Assembly: GCA_002422545.1 (NCBI GenBank) | Contig: DIWF01000003.1 | Coordinates: forward strand, 62,001 to 126,000 | Source of the DNA: Firmicutes bacterium UBA6113 | GTDB taxonomy: Bacteria; Bacillota; Clostridia; Tissierellales; Sedimentibacteraceae | Length of the DNA: 64,000 bases | Direction of reading: 5' to 3' | Shown here: one piece after another, positions 1 to 9,000 of the stretch | How positions within the stretch are numbered: position 1 is the first letter of the stretch | How the letters are laid out: each line of letters opens with the position of its first letter | The notes under the pieces: generated by a model | Database searches by the model: none | What the model was told of the DNA's origin: nothing | What the model saw: only the letters and a program-made list of their open reading frames with translations | Made by a program: the position numbers and the translations under genes

Positions 1-489
1 TAAATCCAGTGACTTAGGCACAATTGCTCCTCTTGTTTCCTGAATTATATCTACAGACATAGACTGAACAACTCCTCCTGCACTTGAAAGTATCGTCTGT
101 GCTGTTGTTGGGTCTGTTCCGTCAACTATAAGCTGTATCTGTGCAGATTTGCCGTCTTTTAAATCCTCTGAATATTCCGGCGGAATTACAATTCCGGCTT
201 TAGCATCTCCGTTGTCAATATATTCTTCAATCTCCTGTATACTATTTGCATTGTAATCCAGATCAAAATACTGAGAGTTTACAAAATTGTATAACAGCTC
301 ACTGCTTTCACTGCCTATATCGTTGTTATAAACGACGGTCGGAATGTGGTCAACGCTTGTGGATGCTGCATAACCAAATAGCAACAGTTCCATTATTGGC
401 ATCATGATTATTATAGCTATTGTTCTTTTATCTCTTTTTATTTGAAAAAATTCTTTTCTTATTATGGATAAAACTCTTTTATGATTCAC
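1..489 (-). CDS. ABC-2 type multidrug transporter permease, N-terminal part (cut by window edge)
   Basis: Membrane subunit of a drug or lipid exporter. The readable 163 codons start at a GTG preceded by a GGAAGTGAT ribosome site. They give a short basic cytoplasmic head (VLSIIRKEFFQIKRDKRT), a first membrane helix (IAIIIMMPIMELLLFGYA) and then a long extracytoplasmic domain with the family's typical text (PTVVYNNDIGSESSELL, AGIVIPPEYSEDL, VDGTDPTTAQ). This matches the YhhJ/YbhR/YbhS class of ABC-2 permeases; the five C-terminal helices lie outside the window. It follows the second ATPase gene by 21 bases and is the last visible gene of the adaptor-ATPase-ATPase-permease operon. A partner permease probably follows beyond the edge. 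The family is clear; the exported substrate is not. Confidence 0.88.
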   Translation of the reverse strand, partial: MNHKRVLSIIRKEFFQIKRDKRTIAIIIMMPIMELLLFGYAASTSVDHIPTVVYNNDIGSESSELLYNFVNSQYFDLDYNANSIQEIEEYIDNGDAKAGIVIPPEYSEDLKDGKSAQIQLIVDGTDPTTAQTILSSAGGVVQSMSVDIIQETRGAIVPKSLDL

Positions 490-510
490 ATTATCACTTC
501 CATATCAAAC

Positions 511-1440
511 TTATTTTTTACTTTCCTTTTCCACAAGAAAAACAAAGACATCTTCTAATGTGGGTTTAACCTTTTTTATGCCGTATACATCTACATTGTT
601 TTCTTTTAAAAAATCTTTCAATTCATTTAAGTCCATATCTGCTCTGGTTAAAGCATGAATTCCTGCACCATAGACAGACGCATCCTTGACCTTTTCCTGT
701 GTTCTTAACAGTTCGATTGATTTTAATGTATTGTTGACTTTTATTTCAACTATGTCTCCCTCAATTACTTTTTCCTTCATGGCATTTGGAGTATCCAGTG
801 ACAGTATATTCCCATAATACAAAAAACCTATAAAATTGCAGTGTTCCGCTTCGTCCATATAATGAGTTGTAACTAGTATGGTCACACCCTTTTTAGAAAG
901 ATCATAGATTATATCCCAAAACTGCCTTCTGGCTATGGGATCAACTCCGCCTGTGGGCTCATCCAGCAGCAAAATTTCTGGTTCATGGATAATAGAGCAT
1001 CCTAGAGCAAGCCTTTGCTTCCACCCTCCCGACAGATTTGACGTAATCATATTTTCTCTTCCAATCAAATCAGACATTTCCAATATTTCTTTTTTCTTTT
1101 CCTTTATTTTATTTTTGGGTAAATTGTAGACACCGGCATAGAAATCAAGATTTTCTTCCACGGTCAAATCTTCATACAGACTGAATTTTTGAGACATATA
1201 ACCAATGTGCGACCTGATTTTTTCATTTTCAGTTGATACGTCAAATCCCAGAACCTTTCCCGTTCCTGAAGTTGGAGTTATTAATCCCATAATCATTCTT
1301 ATGACAGTTGTTTTTCCTGATCCGTTTGGACCTAAAAAGCCAAACACATCTCCCCTTTTCACATTGAAGCTCACATTGTTGACAGCTGTAAAATCCCCAA
1401 ATATTTTAGTTAAGTTATTTATTTCAATAGCATTTTCCAT
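511..1440 (-). CDS. ABC transporter ATP-binding protein (second of the pair)
   Basis: Cytoplasmic ATPase that powers the neighbouring ABC-2 permease. Visible motifs are Walker A (GPNGSGKTT), signature (LSGGWKQRL), Walker B (ILLLDEPT) and a switch histidine (VTTHYMDEAE). The C-terminal extension (about residues 220-309) ends in LEDVFVFLVEKE, as in the CcmA/YhhH group of drug exporters. An in-frame extension upstream would overlap the previous gene. The start at 1440 (MENAIEINNLTK) aligns with the family and has GAGATGA before it, giving 309 residues. It is one of two adjacent, divergent paralogues. Together they may form an asymmetric heterodimer, or correspond to the fused double ATPase YbhF. 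The substrate is unknown. Confidence 0.93.
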   Translation of the reverse strand: MENAIEINNLTKIFGDFTAVNNVSFNVKRGDVFGFLGPNGSGKTTVIRMIMGLITPTSGTGKVLGFDVSTENEKIRSHIGYMSQKFSLYEDLTVEENLDFYAGVYNLPKNKIKEKKKEILEMSDLIGRENMITSNLSGGWKQRLALGCSIIHEPEILLLDEPTGGVDPIARRQFWDIIYDLSKKGVTILVTTHYMDEAEHCNFIGFLYYGNILSLDTPNAMKEKVIEGDIVEIKVNNTLKSIELLRTQEKVKDASVYGAGIHALTRADMDLNELKDFLKENNVDVYGIKKVKPTLEDVFVFLVEKESKK

Positions 1441-1444
1441 ACGT

Positions 1445-2368
1445 TCATCTCTTTTCACTTTTAATAATATTGACAAAGACATCTTCCAGGGATGGAGCTG
1501 CTCTTCTTATGAAATTTACCCTGACCTTATTTTCTAACTTTTCTTTTAATTTTTCAGAAGCATAATCAAAATCTTCTGCCACAACATGAAGTTCTTCTCC
1601 CAACATATATGCATCCAGGACATATTCCTCTTCCTGAGCCAGACTTCTTGCAATGTGATTTTCATCAGAAAAAACACATATGATATGTTTATCAAAGCTA
1701 TGGATAATGTTAGAAGGTGTGTCCTTCTTTATTATTCTGCCTTTGTCCATAAGTCCTACCTCATCACATCTTTCAGCTTCGTCCATGTAAGGTGTGCTCA
1801 CAAATATGGTAGTGCCTTGTTCCCTAAGTTCAAACAAAATTTTCCAAAATTCCCTTCTTGCGACTGGATCAACTCCAATAGTTGGCTCATCGAGAAACAG
1901 ATATTTGGGAGTATGAATTAAATTGCATGATAAAGCCAATTTTTGTTTCATCCCCCCTGAAAGCTGGTCGGCCAGTTTATACGAGTGTTTGGTAAGATTG
2001 CTGAACCCCAGTAAAAAATCAATTTTTTCTTTTCTTTTTTTCTTTGGTATTTGATAAACTTCTGCATAAAATTCAAGGTTTTCCAAAACAGTTAGATCAC
2101 CATACAAACTAAACTTCTGAGGCATATATCCTATATGCTGTTTTATTTTTTCACTTTCTTTCAAAATATCATGTTTACCTATTTCAGCTGTGCCGCTGTC
2201 GGGCGTCAACAATGAGCACATCATCCTCATGGTTGTTGTCTTTCCTGCACCGTCAGGTCCAACTAGTCCAAAAATAGTATTTTTCTTAACCTGTACATTT
2301 AAGTTATCTACGGCTGTAATATTACCGAATTTTTTTGTGAGAGAAAATATTTGAATATCATATTCCAT
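1445..2368 (-). CDS. ABC transporter ATP-binding protein (first of the pair)
   Basis: ATPase of 307 residues with Walker A (GPDGAGKTT), Q-loop (YMPQKFSLYGDLTV), signature (LSGGMKQKL), Walker B (YLFLDEPT) and the C-terminal LEDVFVNIIK typical of drug-export ATPases. In place of the usual switch His it reads VSTPYMDEAE, so proline replaces the H-loop histidine. The paralogue downstream keeps THYMDEAE. A degenerate site paired with a consensus site is common in heterodimeric exporters, so this subunit may be the weak hydrolysing partner. That is an inference. The gene lies 15 bases after the adaptor and 4 bases before the next ATPase start, which argues for one transcript. Confidence 0.93.
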   Translation of the reverse strand: MEYDIQIFSLTKKFGNITAVDNLNVQVKKNTIFGLVGPDGAGKTTTMRMMCSLLTPDSGTAEIGKHDILKESEKIKQHIGYMPQKFSLYGDLTVLENLEFYAEVYQIPKKKRKEKIDFLLGFSNLTKHSYKLADQLSGGMKQKLALSCNLIHTPKYLFLDEPTIGVDPVARREFWKILFELREQGTTIFVSTPYMDEAERCDEVGLMDKGRIIKKDTPSNIIHSFDKHIICVFSDENHIARSLAQEEEYVLDAYMLGEELHVVAEDFDYASEKLKEKLENKVRVNFIRRAAPSLEDVFVNIIKSEKR

Positions 2369-2383
2369 TATTCTGCTCCTTTA

Positions 2384-3616
2384 TTAGTCTATCTTAATAA
2401 TAACATCCACAGGCATTCCCGGCTTTATGGCACCTTCAGAATCCAAGGCTTCAACAGTAACCTCGAATACTGTGTTTACTCTTTCTTCTTTTGTTTGAAT
2501 GTTCTTTGGGGTAAATTCAGCTGTGTTATTTATTCTTGTTACCTTTCCTGAATAAGTCCTGTCATCATACGAATCAATGAATATGCTGGCATCCTGGCCT
2601 ACTTTAATATGACCTATGTTTGCTTCAGATACATATGCCCTGATTTCAAGATTTTCCGGATTATATATTTCAGCCACCAGCTTGCCCATTGAAACAAATT
2701 CACCTTTTTTTACTAACAATGAATTGACGATTCCGTCAATAGGTGACTTTATTGTCAACTTATCTAACTCTCTTTTAGTTTGTTCTATAATATTTTTAGA
2801 TTGTTCCAGCTGTATCTTGGATATTTCAAGCTGACCTTTCAGCTGAGTGAGCTGATTATCGGCGCTTGAAATTGAAAGTTCATATCCTGCTTTTGCCTGG
2901 AGCATCTTGTTTTCTGCAGCTTCGGCAGTATTTACTGTAGGGCCTGATTTTATTAAATTAAGCTGTGAGATTGCTGCATTATATTGTGCTTCCATAACAT
3001 TGTAACTTTTTAAAGATTCATCATACTTGCTTTGGGATATTGCCTGCTGTTCAAGCAATGTCTTGCTTCTATCTAAATTTGTTTCCATGAAGTCTAAATT
3101 TGTTTTTGCCTGACTTACAGCTTCTTCTGCTTGTTTTATTTCGTCAGGGCTTGCCCCATCCATTACTTTTTGATATTCCGCTTTTGCTGCCAGATAAGCA
3201 TTTTGAGCTTGCTGTATGACATCAGTGTTTTGCATCGACAAACTGTTAATACTTTTTTCAACCATTTCCATGGTTTTTTCTGATACCTGCATATTTATCA
3301 ATGCCTGATCATATTGATTCCTTACAGTAGTATTTTCTATTATTGCTATTACATCTCCATTCTTGATGATGTCGCCTTCCTTTACCATATTATCAACTAT
3401 TGTTCCTGTAACCTCACTGCTTAAGGAGACAGAACCGTCCTTTACAATCCCTGAAGCTTCAATATATGTTCCGCCATCAGCATATACAATTGCTGAATCA
3501 TTTTTCTGCAAACTGTTAAAAATATAAATTGATATAAGTACTGTAATTATAATCGCAGGCATAATTACAAATTTTAATTTTTCAAATCCTTTAATTTTGT
3601 TAATTATTTTTGTCAT
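2384..3616 (-). CDS. HlyD/YbhG-type membrane fusion (adaptor) protein of the ABC exporter
   Basis: Adaptor that links an inner-membrane exporter to the envelope. One N-terminal anchor helix (about residues 18-35, FVIMPAIIITVLISIYIF) is followed by a first lipoyl half (about 50-100), a long alpha-helical coiled coil (about 110-270, rich in Q, A, E and K), the second lipoyl half (KLTIKSPIDGIVNSLLVKKGE) and a beta-barrel (YNPENLEIRAYVSEANIGHI). An upstream in-frame ATG coincides with the Shine-Dalgarno sequence GGAGG, so the ATG at 3616 is preferred (410 residues). First gene of the operon; its promoter region is shared with the divergent Crp/Fnr gene. In Gram-negatives such adaptors work with TolC, and a TolC-like gene lies about 7 kb away. 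Confidence 0.9.
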   Translation of the reverse strand: MTKIINKIKGFEKLKFVIMPAIIITVLISIYIFNSLQKNDSAIVYADGGTYIEASGIVKDGSVSLSSEVTGTIVDNMVKEGDIIKNGDVIAIIENTTVRNQYDQALINMQVSEKTMEMVEKSINSLSMQNTDVIQQAQNAYLAAKAEYQKVMDGASPDEIKQAEEAVSQAKTNLDFMETNLDRSKTLLEQQAISQSKYDESLKSYNVMEAQYNAAISQLNLIKSGPTVNTAEAAENKMLQAKAGYELSISSADNQLTQLKGQLEISKIQLEQSKNIIEQTKRELDKLTIKSPIDGIVNSLLVKKGEFVSMGKLVAEIYNPENLEIRAYVSEANIGHIKVGQDASIFIDSYDDRTYSGKVTRINNTAEFTPKNIQTKEERVNTVFEVTVEALDSEGAIKPGMPVDVIIKID

Positions 3617-3682
3617 AACATCCTCCATTTATATTGATTAACCATCATTTTTCTAATATAATACAAATTAATATCCAAAACA

Positions 3683-3696
3683 GTTACCAAGGTAAC
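3683..3696. promoter_or_regulatory. Perfect inverted repeat GTTACC-AA-GGTAAC in a divergent promoter region
   Basis: Six-base arms separated by two bases lie between the adaptor start (3616, minus) and the Crp/Fnr start (3762, plus). A two-fold symmetric site in a divergent gap is the expected position for an operator. The regulator beside it is the obvious candidate to bind it and control both itself and the ABC exporter. The site is seen directly; the binding partner is inferred. Confidence 0.5.
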
Positions 3697-3761
3697 ACTT
3701 TAAAAATTTTACTGCAATTATAATAATCAAATATTAGTTTAAACATGGGAGGAACAAAAGA

Positions 3762-4448
3762 ATGGAAAATTATTTAGTCAAAGTTTTAAAAAAGGTTAAT
3801 TTATTTAATAGTCTTTCTGAAGCTGAATTAAAGAATATCTTTAACAAAAATAGTTACAATCATAAAAGCCATAAAAAAAATTCCATAATATATATGCAAA
3901 ATGAAAAATGCAAAACTCTTGACGTTATTTTGTCCGGTATGATTTCCATACAAAAAATAGACTCAGAAGGAAATATGTTGACAATTAATGATTTCTCAGA
4001 CGGTGATATAATTGGAGAAAACCTACTTTTTTCAATTGAAAATAAATACCCAATGACCATAATAGCTAAAAGCGGTGCAGAAATATTACATATTAACAGA
4101 GAGTTAATACTTATGCTTTGCCAGAGCAATAAAAACTTTTTACTTGGGTTTCTCCAGTCTTTATCCAGTAAAGCATTAATACTATCCAGTAAAATAATGT
4201 CTTTAAGCATGAAAACCCTGAGACAATGCATAATTGATTTTTTATTGTTTGAATATTATGCTCAAAACAGTCTTGATATAAAACTTAATATGACCAAAAA
4301 AGATTTAGCTGAAAAATTCGGTGTCCAGCGCTCATCTCTTTCCCGTGAATTAAATAAAATGAAAAAAGATGGTTTAATAGATTTCAACGCAAAGTATATT
4401 TTCATTACAGATATAAATAAGCTTAATAAATTACATATTGACAACTGA
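3762..4448 (+). CDS. Crp/Fnr-family transcriptional regulator
   Basis: Protein of 228 residues with an N-terminal cyclic-nucleotide-type beta roll (about residues 15-125, including IIYMQNEKCKTLDVILSGMI and DFSDGDIIGE), a dimerisation helix (about 125-155) and a C-terminal winged helix whose recognition segment reads KDLAEKFGVQRSSLSREL. The arginine and phosphate contacts needed for cAMP are not evident, and no N-terminal cysteine cluster is present to hold an FNR-type iron-sulfur centre, so the effector is unknown. Start ATG with GGGAGGAA upstream. Divergent from the ABC exporter and close to the palindrome at 3683-3696, so it is probably a local regulator of that operon. Confidence 0.9.
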   Translation: MENYLVKVLKKVNLFNSLSEAELKNIFNKNSYNHKSHKKNSIIYMQNEKCKTLDVILSGMISIQKIDSEGNMLTINDFSDGDIIGENLLFSIENKYPMTIIAKSGAEILHINRELILMLCQSNKNFLLGFLQSLSSKALILSSKIMSLSMKTLRQCIIDFLLFEYYAQNSLDIKLNMTKKDLAEKFGVQRSSLSRELNKMKKDGLIDFNAKYIFITDINKLNKLHIDN

Positions 4449-4613
4449 TTTATTTTACATTTTTCTAGTTTTGTAAGTTTTGTTGTCACATCTTTATTAT
4501 TGTCTATTGTTTTATATATTTAAAAATATATAATTTTATACAAGAATACTTTTAAAAAGTATATTATTCTTTATTTCCCCAAAACTCCTATGAAATTGTT
4601 TAAGGGGACTTAG

Positions 4614-4657
4614 TAGCGATACTATGAATAAGCAAATACTTATAAGTAGTGTCGCTA
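4614..4657 (+). promoter_or_regulatory. Leader hairpin before the winged-helix gene (terminator or attenuator)
   Basis: TAGCGATACT and AGTGTCGCTA form the outer stem and ATAAG/CTTAT an inner stem, followed by TATTTTAATTT. This can act as an intrinsic terminator for the upstream Crp/Fnr gene. The arm GTCGCTA (4651-4657) is also perfectly complementary to TAGCGAC at 4714-4720, inside the first codons of the next gene. The ribosome site (4692-4698) lies between these two, so an alternative fold could hide it. Confidence 0.45.
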
Positions 4658-4703
4658 TTTTAATTTAATAACAATAATTTATTGTTCAATAGAGGAGATT
4701 TAT

Positions 4704-5156
4704 GTGGAAAGTATAGCGACTTCTAATTTAAATAAAAACGATGAAGATCTTGATAATATAATAATATTTGAAATTTCAGGCAATGACAATACTTATAAGC
4801 AAATCACGGTTGAAAAGTTCTTGGAAAAACTAAAAAGTTATGAGTATAGTCATAAGAAAAAATCAAATATTATCACATATGGCTCTTTAAACATTAATTT
4901 TGAAAATTCTGAAGTTTATAGAAACAACACTAAAATCGATTTATCTGACAGGGAATACAAATTATTGCGTCTTTTCATTGACAATAAAGGAAAAATCTTA
5001 TCAAGCGAACAAATTCTAAACTGCGTATGGAGTGTGGCTTACGCCAATCCCGGTATGCTTAGGGTAGCAATAAAACGATTTCGCAGCAAAATAGATCCTG
5101 ACAATCAATATTTAAAAACTATAAGAAATAAGGGCTACATATTAGTTGACATATAA
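4704..5156 (+). CDS. Orphan OmpR-type winged-helix DNA-binding protein without receiver domain
   Basis: Protein of 150 residues whose C-terminal ~95 residues are a Trans_reg_C (OmpR/PhoB) domain: strand GSLNINFENSEVYRNNTKI, then LSDREYKLLRLFIDNKG, ILSSEQILNCVWS, a recognition helix (MLRVAIKRFRSKI) and the wing (LKTIRNKGYILV). The N-terminal ~50 residues (acidic, Asn-rich) are not a response-regulator receiver and have no phosphorylatable Asp pocket, so no histidine kinase partner is implied. Start is GTG at 4704 after GAGGAGA; an overlapping ATG two bases earlier gives only four codons. The following TetR gene starts 26 bases downstream. Its targets are unknown; the convergent RND operon is a candidate. 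Confidence 0.82.
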   Translation: MESIATSNLNKNDEDLDNIIIFEISGNDNTYKQITVEKFLEKLKSYEYSHKKKSNIITYGSLNINFENSEVYRNNTKIDLSDREYKLLRLFIDNKGKILSSEQILNCVWSVAYANPGMLRVAIKRFRSKIDPDNQYLKTIRNKGYILVDI

Positions 5157-5181
5157 AACTCAACTGATAGAGGAGGATACC

Positions 5182-5754
5182 GTGTCACATTCTATAATGA
5201 CTGAAATGACAAAATTATTAATGTCAAAATCTTTTAAAAAACTATTGAGCAAAAAGCCATTAAATAAAATAACTGTAAAAGATGTTGTGAACGACTGCAA
5301 ATTAACAAGGCAGACCTTTTACTATCACTTTCAGGATATATATGAATTGTTGGACTGGACTTATAAAAATGAACTAGGACACCTTTTAAACGCTTCAGAA
5401 AATAACAGTTGGGAAAAAGTAATTAAAGGAATTTTAAATTTTATTCGTGAAAATAAATCAATGTTTGCATATACAATTCAATCTGTTGGCCGTGAACACT
5501 TTGAACAATCCATCTATCCGGATTTGTACGAATTCAGCAAAAATAAAATTACAAAATTTTCAGATGAAATTAATATTCCTGAAGATAAAATAAATTTTTT
5601 GGCAAATCTGCAAACCATTACATTAACATCTGTCATAATCCAATGGGCAAATAACGGCATGAAAGAAAATCCCGAGGAAATTGTAAAAATGCTAGATAAG
5701 ACGTTAAATTCAGCTACGCTAAACGTTCTTAAAGAATATGAAGCAACTAACTAG
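5182..5754 (+). CDS. TetR/AcrR-family regulator (DhaS-like C-terminus)
   Basis: Protein of 190 residues if started at the GTG at 5182, which has a textbook AGGAGG six bases before it; a longer frame from 5146 would overlap the preceding gene and has no ribosome site. The N-terminal helix-turn-helix reads KLLSKKPLNKITVKDVV, then CKLTRQTFYYHFQDIYELLDW, the TetR signature. The C-terminal domain resembles the TetR_C group seen in DhaS-type activators. It is probably co-transcribed with the winged-helix gene and converges on the RND efflux operon. Ligand unknown. Confidence 0.88.
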   Translation: MSHSIMTEMTKLLMSKSFKKLLSKKPLNKITVKDVVNDCKLTRQTFYYHFQDIYELLDWTYKNELGHLLNASENNSWEKVIKGILNFIRENKSMFAYTIQSVGREHFEQSIYPDLYEFSKNKITKFSDEINIPEDKINFLANLQTITLTSVIIQWANNGMKENPEEIVKMLDKTLNSATLNVLKEYEATN

Positions 5755-5770
5755 AGTAACCTCTAGTTAG
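5747..5770 (+). terminator. Hairpin overlapping the stop codon of the TetR gene
   Basis: CTAACTAGAG-TAAC-CTCTAGTTAG is a perfect 10-bp stem with a four-base loop that includes the TAG stop. No U-run follows, so it may stabilise the mRNA end rather than terminate. Confidence 0.45.
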
Positions 5771-5787
5771 AAATCCCCCCCATATGC

Positions 5788-5811
5788 AAAACCCCCTATT
5801 GCTAGGGGGTT
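5788..5811 (-). terminator. C/G-run terminator hairpin, copy 1 of 2
   Basis: AACCCCCTA-TTGC-TAGGGGGTT. On the minus strand the hairpin is followed by TTTTG, so it can stop the RND transcript coming from the right. An identical 22-base hairpin lies at 5995-6016, on the other side of a dispersed repeat. Confidence 0.6.
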
Positions 5812-5815
5812 CAGA

Positions 5816-5990
5816 CTATTGACAAACCTAATTTCTACATATCGTAGGGGCGGATCTTGTATCCGCCCGGGGTTATTAATACAATAATTTTCTTATCTTC
5901 GGGAGGACACGAGGTCCTCCCCTACAAAATATGATTTCAAGTTCACCGACAATTACCAATATTAATTAATTTAAATAACTTTGTCATCAA
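5816..5990. repeat. Dispersed hairpin element (MITE-like), copy 1
   Basis: The core at 5844-5925 begins with GTAGGGGCGGATC and ends with GGTCCTCCCCTAC. It contains two internal hairpins: GGGCGGAT/ATCCGCCC-type at left and GGGAGGAC/GTCCTCCC-type at right. Outer ends TATTGACAAA and TTTGTCATCA are imperfect inverted repeats. Related copies are at 38153, 42772 and 46692. The element has no coding capacity, so any mobility would depend on a transposase elsewhere. Confidence 0.75.
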
Positions 5991-5993
5991 CTT

Positions 5994-6016
5994 GAACCCC
6001 CTATTGCTAGGGGGTT
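5994..6016 (+). terminator. C/G-run terminator hairpin, copy 2 of 2
   Basis: Same AACCCCCTATTGCTAGGGGGTT as at 5788-5811, here followed by TTTTAT on the plus strand, so it is oriented to stop transcripts from the TetR gene. It sits three bases beyond the RND pump stop codon. Confidence 0.6.
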
Positions 6017-6019
6017 TTA

Positions 6020-9000
6020 TCAATTTGCTAAAACCTTTTTAATTTTGCTTATTGCTTCTTCAAAAGATGCATATACTACCGGAATTATTACAAGTGTCAA
6101 AAATGTTGCTGCTACCATACCTCCTATGACCGCTATGGCAAGTGGAGAAAATCTTTCTGAACCCAGTGCCAGCTGTGCTGCCAAAGGAATCATTCCTGTT
6201 ACGTCTGACAAAGCAGTCATCATTATAGGTCTGAACCTTTGTTTTACTGCTTGAAATATAGCTTCATTCAGTTCAATGCCTTCTTTTTTCCTTTCATTGA
6301 TGAATTCAACCAACAATATTGCGTTATTAACAACAGTCCCTACCAAAAGTATAAATCCCAAAAGTACCGGCATAGAAATGTATTTTCCTGCCATTCCCAA
6401 AGCAGGTGCAATACCAATTACCACCAACGGTATTGCTGCCATAACAGTAACAGGATGCATAAATGATTTAAATTGTGGTACAAGTACTAAATAGACCAAT
6501 ATGACGGACAGTGATAAAAGAAACATCATGTCTTTTGCCGAATCAGACATACTTTGCTGATCTCCTGTCAGTTCTATTGAGTAACCGCTTGGAACAGGAA
6601 AATTCTTAATCACCTTATTAATATCCTTTGTTATGTGGCTGAAGGCTCTTGAATGAGTGTAGCCCAATATATCAATGGTATATTCCAAATCTTCTCTTGT
6701 AATTATGTTAGCTCTCTCATTAAACTCAATATCTGCCAATTCTCTTAAGGGAACTTTAACCCCCAAAGGAGTATTAATATATGTGTCCAGAAGGCTGTCA
6801 GAAGACTCCTTGTACTTATCCATATATTCAACTGAAATTCCCACATTTTCTGATTCATCAATATCCAAGTCTGTTCCTACTATTCCTTCCATTGAAGTGT
6901 AAACTTGAGTAGCGACTTGAGCATTTGTCAATCCAAGTTCCTGTATCCTTGATTGATTCATTTTAACGTTCATTTGCAAGTTATCCATATTAAAACTCTT
7001 ATATAAATTAGTTGTTCCTTCAACTTCAGTAATTTCCTTTTGAAGCTTGTCAGCAATGCTATATAGTATTTCTTGATCAGCACCACTTATTTTTATGTCA
7101 ATGGGAGCTTTTGCGCTGGATGAGGCAGTGCCTCCCTGCTCCTTAACAGAATATCTTTTAATTCCGGGAATTTTTTGTATTTCATTTCTTAATCTTTCTT
7201 GAAATTCCCATATTGTTTCTTCTCTTTCCAGTCTTGTTGTTAAATTAACAGTAAGAACAGCCTGATTAGTACCCATCGCCCCAAAATCGCTCATAGAATT
7301 GCTGCCCTTTTCATAACCAATTTGAGCATCGTAATTTATAACATTTTCTTCTTTATCTAAAAGATTTTCAATATGTTCTACTGCCCTGCTTGTTTCTTTT
7401 ATTGCTGTTCCCGCCTCCATTTCAACTGATATAAATGTTTTTCCACTGTCAAATTGAGGAAGCATTTCCATTCCGTTATTAACTAAAAATCTGCCGCTTA
7501 ATACAAGAAGAACTATAGCAATTATTATTGTTTTCATCTTGTTATTCAAAGCTAATTTTAATACTCTTATATAAAACTCGCTTAGCTTATCCATAATATC
7601 ATTCCAAGGGGATGAAATTTTATTAATTAATGTTTCAGCCTTTGTAAATTTAAATTTGCTGAGCATTACCGTAAATAACGGTATAATGAATAAGGCAATT
7701 AATATAGATGAGCCAATTGCATATATTACAGTCAGTGACAAAGGTCTGAACATTTCTCCTACAAAACCTTCTATAAACAAAAGAGGCAGTAAAACGACCA
7801 ATGTTGTAGTAGCGCCGGTAATGTTGGCCATGGCTATTTCATTAGTTCCATCAATGGCTGCTGCAACAATATCTTTATTTTTATTTTTATGGGTTACTAT
7901 ATTTTCAACAACTACTATGGATGCATCAACAACAAATCCTATGCTGAGTATCAATGCTGAAAGAGTAACCATATCCAGTTTCATGCCTGAAAACTTCATA
8001 AGAGCCAATGTAGTTAAAAAAACCAAAGGCATTGACAAGGAAACAACCAGTGACTGACTTACGTTTGATATGAATAGCATTATGAGAATTATTGTAAAAA
8101 TCATTGACATCAGAACGCTGGAAGACATATTATCAACCATCTGGTTTGTGAATATCGAATCATCCTGAGCAATTTCAAATTGAATAAAAGGATATTTTAC
8201 TTTTAAATGTTCAACTTCTTTTTTTATATCCTCAACAACTTCTACTGTATTGGCATCACTTCTTTTTAATACTAATAATGCTATGCCTTCGCTTCCATTA
8301 TACCTATAGTTGCTTTCCAAATCTTCTGTAGAAAACTCTACCTCTGCTATATCTTTAAGATAAATACTATTACCATCTTTCAAAGGTATTCTTATGTTTT
8401 CTATATCATTAAGTGTTTTTAAATCTTCTTCGATTCTAATTAATACTTCTTTGTTATTATCAGTTAATTTCCCGCCAGGTGCCTTTATATTATTTTGGGC
8501 AAGTATGTAAGACACTTGTTCTAAAGCAAGTCCGTAAGAATTAAGTCTGTTTTTGTCCACATTCACCTTAACCAAAGATTTATATCCTCCGAATGTGTCA
8601 ACAGAAGCAACACCATCCAGTAACTGCAGACTGTAACCTATTTCATCTTCAGCTATTTGTCTTACAGTTCTTAAATCAACAGAATTGCTGTTTAAGCTCA
8701 ATGTCAGTACAGGTTTATCTGAAGTGCTGAATTTTAACACCTTTGGCTCGCTTATATTAGAAGGTAAATTACTTCTTATTCTGCTTATAGAATTTTGTAT
8801 GTCAATTGCAGCCTCATCAATATTTGTTGCATAGCTAAACTCTAATGATATAATGGCAATATTGTCCTGACTGGTTGATTTTACGCCGGAAATGCCTTCA
8901 AGTTTGCCAAATTCATCCTCCATAGGTTCAACAACATCTTTAACCACATCTTGAGAAGACGCACCTGGATACTGGGTAATTACGGTAACTGTAGGAGCGT

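Noticed and set aside
5844..5925. CRISPR-like repeat units suggested by the repeated hairpins
   Set aside because: Copies are dispersed tens of kilobases apart with no spacers and no cas genes.
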